A model generated the notes under the pieces. The model was not told the origin of the DNA. It ran no database searches and worked only from the letters and a program-made list of their open reading frames with translations. A stretch of 11,656 nucleotides of DNA from CBFIJI01 sp965662885 (GTDB lineage: Bacteria; Bacteroidota; Bacteroidia; Flavobacteriales; Flavobacteriaceae). How positions within the stretch are numbered: position 1 is the first letter of the stretch; every line of letters starts with the position of its first letter. Shown one piece after another: positions 1 to 6,473 of the stretch. The position numbers and the translations under genes were made by a program. The stretch spans positions 1 to 11,656 of the forward strand of contig CBFIJI010000061.1 of assembly GCA_965662885.1 (NCBI GenBank). The letters run 5' to 3'.

Positions 1-1385
1 TATACTTATACCCCACCTATTTGGGAAAAGAGTTTCAAGGATTAATCATTGCTTTATTAGCGTATTCTAATTTGATACAGCCTTTTATTTCTATGGGCTT
101 ACAACATGCTGTCATTAAGTTTTTTAGCAGTTTTAAAACAGCTCAAGAGCGGGATCGTCTTCTCTGGTTTTCTTTGTTGATTCCATTGATAATGCTCTTT
201 ATAATGATTCCTTTATTTCTAATCAACAAAAACGCGTTACTGACTTTTATTGCGAACACAAATTCTGAAATAAGTCAATATGCATATGTCATCGTTGTTA
301 TTGGGATTTCTTCAGCCTATTTTGAGGTTTTCTATAGCTGGCTTCGTGTTCAGTTTCAAACGGTTTTTGGAAATTTTTTAAAAGAATTTTACCCAAGGCT
401 TTTAATCTTTTCACTTTTAATTCTCTACGCTTTTGAATTGATAAATATCGATTCCTTTTTCTTTTTCCTGATTGTTGGTTATTATTTACGTCTTTTAATT
501 ATTATGGGCTTTAATTTTTGGATATATCGCCCTTCCTTCGAGTTTAAGTTACCGAAACAATGGAAATTTATCATGCGCTATAGCTTTATGATTTTCTTAT
601 CTGGAGCTGCTGCAAGTTTTATACTGGATATTGATAAATCCATGATTTCCAATTTAATTGCTGTTGAAAATGTTGCTTTCTATGCAGTTGCTCTTTTTAT
701 TACTGCCGTGGTGGAAACTCCAGGGCGAGCAGTTTTTCAAATAATCAGCCCAATGGTAGCTAACGCCATTAATGATGACAATAAAGAAAGATTAAAAGTT
801 TTACTTAAACAAAGTTCTATTAACATATTGATTTTAAGCTCTTTAATTTTCTTAATAATTAATTTAAATCTTAATGAATTTTATCAATTGGTAAACCTTT
901 CTGGTTATGAAGCCGGTATTGGGGTGGTCATGATTGTTTCTTTAGGACGCTTATTTAGCATGTCATTAGGTTGTTTAAATACCATCATCACGAATTCTAA
1001 ATACTATCAGTATGTTTTTTGGTTTTCCGTTAGTAATGCGGTCTTGGCTATTGTATTAAATTACTTTTTTATACTAAATTATGGTATCATGGGGGCTGCC
1101 TATGCGTCATTACTTGTGATCGTTATCCATAATGTCTTAAAACTTATTTTAATTGCTAGGGTTTACCATTTCCACCCGTACAGTAAGAAAACAATTTATG
1201 TATTACTAACGCTTGCAGTTGTTTATGGAATTGTATATCAAGTCCCGAGTTTGAGTATTCCATTTTGGGCCATAGCCTTCAAAACACTGATAATTGTAAT
1301 TTTGTTTTCATTAGCGGTAATTGGATTTCGCTTTTCTGAAGATGTTAATAAAATTATCCAAGACCGTTTAGGAAAGTACTTTTAG
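1..1385 (+). CDS. Lipid-linked oligosaccharide flippase of the MOP/polysaccharide-biosynthesis family (5' end missing)
   Basis: This is an integral membrane protein expected to flip undecaprenyl-linked or other lipid-linked sugars across the inner membrane for surface polysaccharide assembly. The visible part has about 13 hydrophobic segments of membrane-spanning length, separated by short loops rich in Lys and Arg. Examples are the segments encoded near 36-95, 160-225, 1000-1080 and 1250-1340. With one missing N-terminal helix this fits the 12-14 helix MOP fold (Wzx/MurJ-like). The frame is open to the left edge, reading LYPTYLGKEFQG at its start. A TTG at 21 is therefore not needed as a start, and the true start lies outside the window, probably a few dozen residues upstream. 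The stop TAG lies 18 bases inside the convergent uvrA gene. The substrate cannot be told from sequence; a MATE-type exporter is a less likely alternative. Confidence 0.8.
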   Translation, partial: YLYPTYLGKEFQGLIIALLAYSNLIQPFISMGLQHAVIKFFSSFKTAQERDRLLWFSLLIPLIMLFIMIPLFLINKNALLTFIANTNSEISQYAYVIVVIGISSAYFEVFYSWLRVQFQTVFGNFLKEFYPRLLIFSLLILYAFELINIDSFFFFLIVGYYLRLLIIMGFNFWIYRPSFEFKLPKQWKFIMRYSFMIFLSGAAASFILDIDKSMISNLIAVENVAFYAVALFITAVVETPGRAVFQIISPMVANAINDDNKERLKVLLKQSSINILILSSLIFLIINLNLNEFYQLVNLSGYEAGIGVVMIVSLGRLFSMSLGCLNTIITNSKYYQYVFWFSVSNAVLAIVLNYFFILNYGIMGAAYASLLVIVIHNVLKLILIARVYHFHPYSKKTIYVLLTLAVVYGIVYQVPSLSIPFWAIAFKTLIIVILFSLAVIGFRFSEDVNKIIQDRLGKYF

Positions 1386-4157
1386 CTTGTCTTTAAGATA
1401 GTGACCAGTAAAAGACTCTTTAATTTTGGCAATTTCTTCTGGGGTACCTTGTCCTACTAAATGTCCTCCTTGATCACCACCTTCAGGGCCTAAATCAATT
1501 AAATAATCAGCACACTTAATCAAATCCAGATTGTGTTCAACCACCACTAACGTATGTCCTTTTTGAATTAACGAATTAAAGGAATTCATTAATTTATTGA
1601 TATCGTGAAAATGAAGTCCTGTCGTAGGTTCATCAAAGATAAAAAGGATTTTTTCTCTTGTTGTTCCTTGCGTTATAAAGGAAGCCAGTTTAATCCGTTG
1701 TGCTTCACCACCTGATAGGGTTGCGGAAGATTGCCCAAGAGTGACATAACCTAGACCCACTTCCTGGAGAGGTTTTAGTTTCTGAACAATTTTTTGATGT
1801 TGACCATTTTCAAAAAACATAAGTGCGTCATCAACGGTCATGTTTAGAATGTCGAAAATATTCTTTTTATTTAAGGTAACATCGAGAACTTCTTTGTTAA
1901 AGCGTTTCCCATTACATTGCTCACATTCCAAAACAACATCAGCCATAAATTGCATTTCGATGGTGAGAGTACCCTCACCTTTACATCGGTCACAACGTCC
2001 CCCTTCTACATTAAATGAAAAATGCTTGGGTTTATAATTTCGAAATTTAGAGATTTTTTGTGTTGCAAATAGGTTACGAATTTCATCATAAGCCTTGATG
2101 TAGGTAACTGGATTTGAACGGGAGGAACGTCCTATTGGATTTTGATCGATAAACTCAACACTTTTCAAGGTATTTAAATCTCCAGTCAAGGAGCTGAATT
2201 GCCCAGGTTTTTGCGAATAAATATCAAAATGCCGGAGTAGGGCAGGATAAAGAATTTTTTTCACCAAACTCGTTTTACCACTACCAGAGACCCCACTAAC
2301 GACAGTTAAACACCCCAATGGAAGATCAATATTGATGTTCTTTAAATTATTTTCTCGAGCACCTTTAAGATGAATAAACCCTTGATTGAACTTTCTTCGA
2401 ACTGGAAGGGGAATTTCTAAATCTCCTTTTAAATATTTTGCCGTTAGACCATCTGATTTTAAAATTTCGTCAATCGTCCCTTCTGCAACGAGCTCTCCGC
2501 CTAAGGTACCAGCTTCAGGGCCAATATCAATGATTCGGTCTGCTGCAAACATAATTTCTTCATCATGTTCAACAACAATAACGGTGTTTCCTAGATCACG
2601 AAGGGTTTTTAAAACAGCAATCATTTTCTCATTATCTCTTGGGTGGAGACCAATAGATGGCTCGTCAAGAATATACATGGACCCAACCAAACTACTTCCT
2701 AGGGAGGTGGCTAATTGAATGCGTTGTGATTCCCCACCTGAAAGGGTGTTTGAACGACGATTGATGTCCAAATAACCTAATCCCACTTGTTGCACAAAAT
2801 GCAAACGACTTTTAATTTCCTTTAATAAGCGTTTAGCAACTTCATGGTCATGAGGATTTAGTTCCAATTGATTAAAAAAGTCAGTAAGTTGATCAATCGG
2901 GTATTGAAGCAATTCAGAAAGATTTTTCCCACCAATTTTTACATAACTTGCCTCTTTTCGAAGGCGACTTCCCTTACAACGGTCACAAGTTGTTTTTCCA
3001 CGATAGCGGGACAACAATACCCTGTTTTGAATTTTATAATTTTTGGCTTCAATCCTTTTGAAAAAATCATTAATACCAGTAAAGTAAGTATTCCCCTCCC
3101 ATAAGAGTTGTTTTTGTTCTTTATTGAGTTCAAAATATGGCTTGTGAATAGGAAAATCAAAGCGATAGGCGTTATTTACGAGATCGTTATAGTATTTGCG
3201 GAGTTTGTCCCCTCTCCAGGGAACAATTGCCTGGTCATAGATGGATAGACTGGTATCAGAAACCACCAACTCGCTATCAATTCCCACCACATCACCAAAA
3301 CCTTCACATTTTGGACAAGCTCCAAAGGGGTTGTTAAAACTGAATAAATGCACATTAGGTTGTAAAAAAGTCATTCCATCCAATTCAAATTTATTGGAAA
3401 AAGGAGTTCTTTTTTGTTCGTTTATATGATATAAGGCACAATCACCTTTCCCTTCGTAAAACGCAATGCTTATGGCGTCAGCAAGCCTTTGATAGAAGTC
3501 TTCTTCATGCCGAATAATTAAACGATCAACAATTAAATCAAAGGGTACCTTAGGCACTGATTCTAAATCATCCAAGCGCACCACTTCTGAATTGACAAAA
3601 ATTCGAGCAAATCCTTGTTGCTTAAAAATATTGATTTTGTCTTTAATACTTTTGTTTTTTTCATCATGCACTGGAGCCAAAAGCAGTAAACGTTCTCCTT
3701 CTTGATACTTTTTTATTTCGTTTAGTACATCACCAATTTGATGTTTTTTTACTTCTTGATTGGAAATGGGTGAATACGTTTTTCCTATACGTGCAAATAA
3801 GAGCTTAAGGTAGTCGTAGATTTCTGTTTTTGTTCCTACTGTAGAGCGTGGATTCGAAGTATTGATCTTTTGTTCCACGGCTATGGCAGGAGCCAAGCCT
3901 TTAATAAAATCAACTTTAGGTTTGTTTAAACGCCCCATGAATTGACGTGCATAAGAGGATAAACTTTCAACATAACGACGTTGTCCTTCTGCGTAGAGTG
4001 TATCGAAGGCTAAAGAAGATTTTCCCGAACCTGAGAGCCCCGTGATAACAATCAATTGATTACGGGGTAAGGCCACATCAATCCCCTTAAGGTTGTGTAA
4101 TCGAGCACCTTTTATAACAATATTTTTCTTTGGATCTAATTCCAAAATGTTTTTCAT
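1368..4157 (-). CDS. uvrA: Excinuclease ABC subunit UvrA
   Basis: UvrA is the damage-sensing ATPase of nucleotide excision repair and loads UvrB at distorted DNA. At 929 residues it is of normal family length. In order I see: Walker A GLSGSGKSS (about 40-48), the UvrB-binding and insertion regions, CPKC (281-284), the CDRCKGSRLRKEA block (391-403), ABC signature LSGGE (472-476), Walker B ILDEP (496-500), second Walker A GVSGSGKTS (622-630), a complete Cys4 zinc finger (C722, C725, C745, C748), second LSGGE (814-818) and Walker B FIFDEP (839-844). The first zinc finger is incomplete: FELDGM stands where the first CxxC pair of the E. coli type is expected, so only C281 and C284 remain. Both ATPase sites look intact. 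The gene overlaps the flippase end by 18 bases and is preceded by a putative TATTTTTG promoter element. Flavobacteria often carry more than one UvrA, so this could be the secondary paralogue. Confidence 0.95.
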   Translation of the reverse strand: MKNILELDPKKNIVIKGARLHNLKGIDVALPRNQLIVITGLSGSGKSSLAFDTLYAEGQRRYVESLSSYARQFMGRLNKPKVDFIKGLAPAIAVEQKINTSNPRSTVGTKTEIYDYLKLLFARIGKTYSPISNQEVKKHQIGDVLNEIKKYQEGERLLLLAPVHDEKNKSIKDKINIFKQQGFARIFVNSEVVRLDDLESVPKVPFDLIVDRLIIRHEEDFYQRLADAISIAFYEGKGDCALYHINEQKRTPFSNKFELDGMTFLQPNVHLFSFNNPFGACPKCEGFGDVVGIDSELVVSDTSLSIYDQAIVPWRGDKLRKYYNDLVNNAYRFDFPIHKPYFELNKEQKQLLWEGNTYFTGINDFFKRIEAKNYKIQNRVLLSRYRGKTTCDRCKGSRLRKEASYVKIGGKNLSELLQYPIDQLTDFFNQLELNPHDHEVAKRLLKEIKSRLHFVQQVGLGYLDINRRSNTLSGGESQRIQLATSLGSSLVGSMYILDEPSIGLHPRDNEKMIAVLKTLRDLGNTVIVVEHDEEIMFAADRIIDIGPEAGTLGGELVAEGTIDEILKSDGLTAKYLKGDLEIPLPVRRKFNQGFIHLKGARENNLKNINIDLPLGCLTVVSGVSGSGKTSLVKKILYPALLRHFDIYSQKPGQFSSLTGDLNTLKSVEFIDQNPIGRSSRSNPVTYIKAYDEIRNLFATQKISKFRNYKPKHFSFNVEGGRCDRCKGEGTLTIEMQFMADVVLECEQCNGKRFNKEVLDVTLNKKNIFDILNMTVDDALMFFENGQHQKIVQKLKPLQEVGLGYVTLGQSSATLSGGEAQRIKLASFITQGTTREKILFIFDEPTTGLHFHDINKLMNSFNSLIQKGHTLVVVEHNLDLIKCADYLIDLGPEGGDQGGHLVGQGTPEEIAKIKESFTGHYLKDKLKVLS

Positions 4158-4174
4158 AGCCTTTTAAAGAAGTG

Positions 4175-4182
4175 CAAAAATA
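4175..4182 (-). promoter_or_regulatory. Putative uvrA promoter, Bacteroidota -7 element
   Basis: On the minus strand this reads TATTTTTG, an exact match to the Bacteroidota -7 consensus TAnnTTTG. It lies 17 bases before the uvrA ATG, so transcription would start about 10 bases upstream of the gene. No good TTTG is visible at the -33 distance, and the region is AT-rich, so the call rests on the -7 element and its position. Confidence 0.5.
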
Positions 4183-4376
4183 CAATTTATCGCCTTTATA
4201 TTTAATGGCTAAATGGAATTTCCATAAAATAAAGTGCATTTACAGGAATACAATGGGTAAGTTTTGAGTTGGCTTAAATTGGTAATACGCATAATTATTT
4301 TTTTGTGATGTGGGGTGAAAGCAACAACTACATTCAGTTTTAACTGGTTTATATTCAATGGGATTCAAAAGAGTAT

Positions 4377-4409
4377 TTTTATATATGTTAAAAAAAACCT
4401 TTATATTTA
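4377..4409 (+). promoter_or_regulatory. Weak candidate promoter for the sigma factor gene
   Basis: TTTT, then 21 bases, then TATATTTA resembles the Bacteroidota TTTG / TAnnTTTG pair with one mismatch in each box. The spacing equals that of the better promoter before the metallo-hydrolase gene. Transcription would begin near 4415, placing the whole inverted repeat 4431-4490 in the leader RNA. Such near matches are common in AT-rich DNA. Confidence 0.25.
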
Positions 4410-4430
4410 CAAAAAATAAATGCCTATAGC

Positions 4431-4490
4431 ACAAAATTACTCGTAAACGTACTAGAAGTTTAACGCCCAAATGGGCACAAGTAATTTTGT
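4431..4490 (+). promoter_or_regulatory. Nested inverted repeat, possible three-way-junction leader RNA before the sigma factor
   Basis: The outer arms are ACAAAATTACT (4431-4441) and AGTAATTTTGT (4480-4490), a perfect 11-base inverted repeat. Two further hairpins lie inside: CGTAAAC (4442-4448) with GTTTAACG (4458-4465), pairing 7 bases with one bulged A, and GCCC-AAAT-GGGC (4465-4476). As RNA this would fold as a closing stem with two internal hairpins, with the closing stem ending on the base before the ATG. It could control translation of the sigma factor. Alternatively it could act as DNA, a symmetrical protein-binding site, because each arm contains TAATTTTG pointing outward. The pairing is seen directly; function is inference. 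Confidence 0.4.
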
Positions 4491-5084
4491 ATGATACCTA
4501 CTTTATCCCTTAAAACAGAAGATGCTGAATTAGTTTCGGCTTATATCCATGGCAATGAATATGCCTTAGAATTGCTCATCGGAAAGCATCAGCAACGTAT
4601 TTTTAATTTTATTTATTCCAAAGTACTCAATCGAGATGTTGCGGAAGATATTTTCCAAGACACCTTTTTTAAAGTCATTCGAACCATAAAAAAAGGAAGC
4701 TACAACGAAGAAGGGAAATTTCTTCCTTGGGTTATGCGTATATCCCATAATTTAGTGATTGATTTTTTTAGAAAAAACAATCGAATTCCAAAATTTGAAA
4801 ATCAAAACGATTTTGATATTTTCCAATTCATCTCCGATGGGAATCCGAATGCAGAAAATATCTTGGTTAATGATCAAATCATCAGCGATCTTCAAAACCT
4901 AATTCAAGAACTGCCTCAAGATCAGAAAGAAGTTTTAATTATGCGGATGTACCTCGATATGAGTTTTAAAGAAATTGCCGAAAACACGAATGTCAGTATA
5001 AATACCGCCCTTGGGCGTATGCGTTACGCTATTATCAATCTCCGTAAATTAATAGCTGAAAACGAAATTGTTTTAACCTATTAA
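4491..5084 (+). CDS. RNA polymerase sigma-70 family factor, ECF type
   Basis: This 197-residue protein would bind core RNA polymerase and direct it to a subset of promoters. It has the two-domain ECF architecture. Region 2 runs at about residues 20-95, with the core-binding motif AEDIFQDTFFKVI and the WVMRISHNLVIDFFRK segment. A linker follows, then region 4 at about residues 135-190, with LPQDQKEVL and the helix-turn-helix FKEIAENTNVSINTALGRM. The ATG at 4491 is the only start codon ahead of the conserved N-terminal DAELVSAYI segment, and no Shine-Dalgarno precedes it. No anti-sigma or membrane sensor gene follows; the next gene is a 48-residue orphan 43 bases downstream. A nested inverted repeat abuts the start codon, suggesting control at the leader. 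The regulon cannot be inferred. Confidence 0.92.
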   Translation: MIPTLSLKTEDAELVSAYIHGNEYALELLIGKHQQRIFNFIYSKVLNRDVAEDIFQDTFFKVIRTIKKGSYNEEGKFLPWVMRISHNLVIDFFRKNNRIPKFENQNDFDIFQFISDGNPNAENILVNDQIISDLQNLIQELPQDQKEVLIMRMYLDMSFKEIAENTNVSINTALGRMRYAIINLRKLIAENEIVLTY

Positions 5085-5127
5085 ATACTATTTTGTTTTT
5101 TTTGTCGTTATAAAAGAAATGATTCTT

Positions 5128-5274
5128 ATGGCAAAAAACTACGCTATTAATAATGGTTTAAAGAAGTACTACAACGAGCCACGTCCAAGTGTAATTCAAA
5201 AAATCTTAGATTATTCTCGAGATTATTTTGAAGATGTCGTGCAGCTTCCATATTCTAAATCCATAAAAAGTTAA
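5128..5274 (+). CDS. Small conserved-looking hypothetical protein, 48 residues
   Basis: A short frame starts at ATG 5128 with MAKNYAINNGLKKYYNEPRP and ends at the TAA that overlaps the nth stop. It has 48 residues and is soluble and mixed-charge, rich in Tyr, Lys and Asn, with no signal peptide, membrane segment or cysteines. A helical middle (SVIQKILDYSRDYFED) is likely. Another in-frame ATG at 5119 would add three residues. It lies 43 bases after the sigma factor on the same strand with no clear promoter between, so co-transcription is likely. A role modulating the sigma factor is possible but is inference only. Support comes from protein-like composition, tight packing between two genes, and my general impression that flavobacteria have similar small proteins here. 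I do not recognise a named family. Confidence 0.6.
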   Translation: MAKNYAINNGLKKYYNEPRPSVIQKILDYSRDYFEDVVQLPYSKSIKS

Positions 5275-5924
5275 TTTTTTTTGTGATACGCTTTTAGTAC
5301 TGTTTTTCTACCAATGGTTTGCGTAATGATATCCTTTTCCAAATTCCATCCACGTGCAGGACAAAATTCTCTCCCGTACCAAATGATTTGTAAATGAAGG
5401 TCATTCCAGCGTTCTTTGGGAAATAGACGTTTAGCGTCATTTTCTGTTTTCACAACATTTTTACCATTAGAAAACCCCCACCGATACATTAACCGATGAA
5501 TATGCGTATCTACAGGAAACGCAGGAACGCCAAAGGCTTGTGACATGACCACACTTGCTGTTTTATGCCCAACAGCAGGAAGCGCTTCCAAGGCTTCAAA
5601 ACTTTTGGGAACTTGTCCCTCGTGCTCTGCTAACAAGATCTCTGACAAGCCATGAATTCCTTTAGATTTCATGGGTGAAAGTCCTACAGGTTTAATAATT
5701 TCTCTAATTTCCGAAACACTTAATTTCACCATTTCTTGCGGCGTTCGTGCTTTAGCAAATAGGAGCGGAGTGATTTTATTTACACGAACATCTGTACTTT
5801 GAGCGGAAAGAAGTACCGCTATTAAGAGGGTGTAGGGGTCAGTATGATCTAAGGGGATGGGTATTTCTGGATAAAGTTCATCTAACTTTTCCATGACAAA
5901 TGCGACTTTTTCCTTTTTATTCAT
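5271..5924 (-). CDS. nth: Endonuclease III-like DNA glycosylase/AP lyase lacking the Fe-S cysteines
   Basis: Endonuclease III removes oxidised pyrimidines and nicks abasic sites in base excision repair. At 217 residues the protein matches the family length. It has the N-terminal LLSAQSTDVRVNK segment (39-50), the helix-hairpin-helix LPAVGHKTASVVM (115-127) with catalytic lysine K121, and VDTHIHRL (138-145) with catalytic Asp D139. The usual C-terminal C-x6-C-x2-C-x5-C cluster is absent: only C188 remains, in REFCPARGWNLEKD, and no other cysteine follows. Activity is therefore expected but without a [4Fe-4S] cluster. The stop codon overlaps that of the small gene 5128-5274. The start is divergent from bcp across 48 bases. 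No convincing promoter is visible on this strand. Confidence 0.93.
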   Translation of the reverse strand: MNKKEKVAFVMEKLDELYPEIPIPLDHTDPYTLLIAVLLSAQSTDVRVNKITPLLFAKARTPQEMVKLSVSEIREIIKPVGLSPMKSKGIHGLSEILLAEHEGQVPKSFEALEALPAVGHKTASVVMSQAFGVPAFPVDTHIHRLMYRWGFSNGKNVVKTENDAKRLFPKERWNDLHLQIIWYGREFCPARGWNLEKDIITQTIGRKTVLKAYHKKN

Positions 5925-5928
5925 GCTA

Positions 5929-5936
5929 TAATTTTG
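5929..5936 (+). promoter_or_regulatory. Putative bcp promoter, -7 element
   Basis: TAATTTTG matches the Bacteroidota -7 consensus TAnnTTTG exactly and lies 36 bases before the bcp ATG, giving a leader of about 30 bases. It sits in the short gap between the divergent nth and bcp starts. The -33 box would fall inside the nth coding sequence, where only a T-run is seen, so that half is unsupported. Confidence 0.4.
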
Positions 5937-5972
5937 TTATTTCGTCTCGAATGTAATAAAATTTCAATCATT

Positions 5973-6428
5973 ATGAATACATTAAAAGTTGGGGATAAGG
6001 TTCCATCATTCAAAGCAATTGACCATTTAGGAAAAGCCCATGCAATTGAAGATTATCTGGGATCCAAATTGGTTGTTTTCTTCTATCCTAAAGCAAATAC
6101 CCCTGGCTGTACTCTTGAGGCATGTAATCTTAGAGATCATTATAGTGAACTCAAAGCTGCCGGGTACTCGCTCCTTGGTGTAAGTGCCGATACTGAAAAA
6201 AAACAAAAAAACTTTGCTGATAAATTTGAATTTCCTTTCCCATTACTTGCCGATACTGAAAAGGATGTGATTGAGGCCTTTGGTGTTTGGGGACCTAAAC
6301 AATTTATGGGAAAAAATTACGATGGAATTCATCGAAAAACATTTATTATCGACGAAAAAGGGATCGTGTTACGTGTCATCGATAAAGTGAAAACAAAAGA
6401 ACACGCGGCTCAAATCTTAGAGGATTAA
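5973..6428 (+). CDS. bcp: Thioredoxin-dependent thiol peroxidase (Bcp/PrxQ peroxiredoxin)
   Basis: This cytosolic peroxiredoxin reduces hydrogen peroxide and organic hydroperoxides using thioredoxin. The 151-residue protein has the AhpC/TSA thioredoxin fold, with FFYPKANTPGCTLEACNLRD around residues 36-55. C46 is the peroxidatic cysteine and C51, five residues on, is the resolving cysteine typical of the atypical 2-Cys PrxQ group. The HRKTFIID segment near 120-127 supplies the conserved Arg of the active site. The start is set at ATG 5973 (MNTLKVGDKVPSF), where family members begin. An upstream TTG at 5934 would add 13 unrelated residues and overlaps the promoter element. It is divergent from nth, and both deal with oxidative damage, although shared regulation is not shown. 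Confidence 0.95.
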   Translation: MNTLKVGDKVPSFKAIDHLGKAHAIEDYLGSKLVVFFYPKANTPGCTLEACNLRDHYSELKAAGYSLLGVSADTEKKQKNFADKFEFPFPLLADTEKDVIEAFGVWGPKQFMGKNYDGIHRKTFIIDEKGIVLRVIDKVKTKEHAAQILED

Positions 6429-6473
6429 AACCGTCTAACTGAAGAGAGAGCTAGAATTATACAATCTAAAGAA

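Larger units (their letters stand above)
4158..4490. other. Intergenic region between divergent uvrA and sigma factor genes
   Basis: This 333-base AT-rich stretch has no gene I can support. Its left end holds the putative uvrA promoter element and a very short leader. Its right 60 bases form a nested inverted repeat that runs up to the sigma factor start codon. The middle, about 4190-4370, shows no recognisable RNA gene, repeat or binding site. A 76-codon minus-strand reading frame crosses it but has no family resemblance and no plausible start context. Confidence 0.6.

Noticed and set aside
21..23. TTG as start codon of the flippase
   Set aside because: The frame stays open to the window edge and the preceding residues (LYPTY) continue the protein, so the gene is simply truncated by the window.
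1840..3429. Several plus-strand and one minus-strand open frames within uvrA
   Set aside because: They lie wholly inside a well-supported 929-residue gene in other frames, lack start context and match no family.
4240..4470. A 76-codon minus-strand frame between uvrA and the sigma factor
   Set aside because: No recognisable motif, unusual composition, it crosses the inverted repeat, and its start context is poor. I treat it as chance, although a degraded gene cannot be excluded.
5934..5936. TTG as start codon of bcp
   Set aside because: It would add 13 residues not typical of PrxQ proteins and overlaps the -7 promoter element; ATG 5973 fits the family.
6429..6473. Gap between bcp and the 488-residue gene, checked for a bidirectional terminator
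   Set aside because: No stable stem followed by a T-run is visible on either strand.
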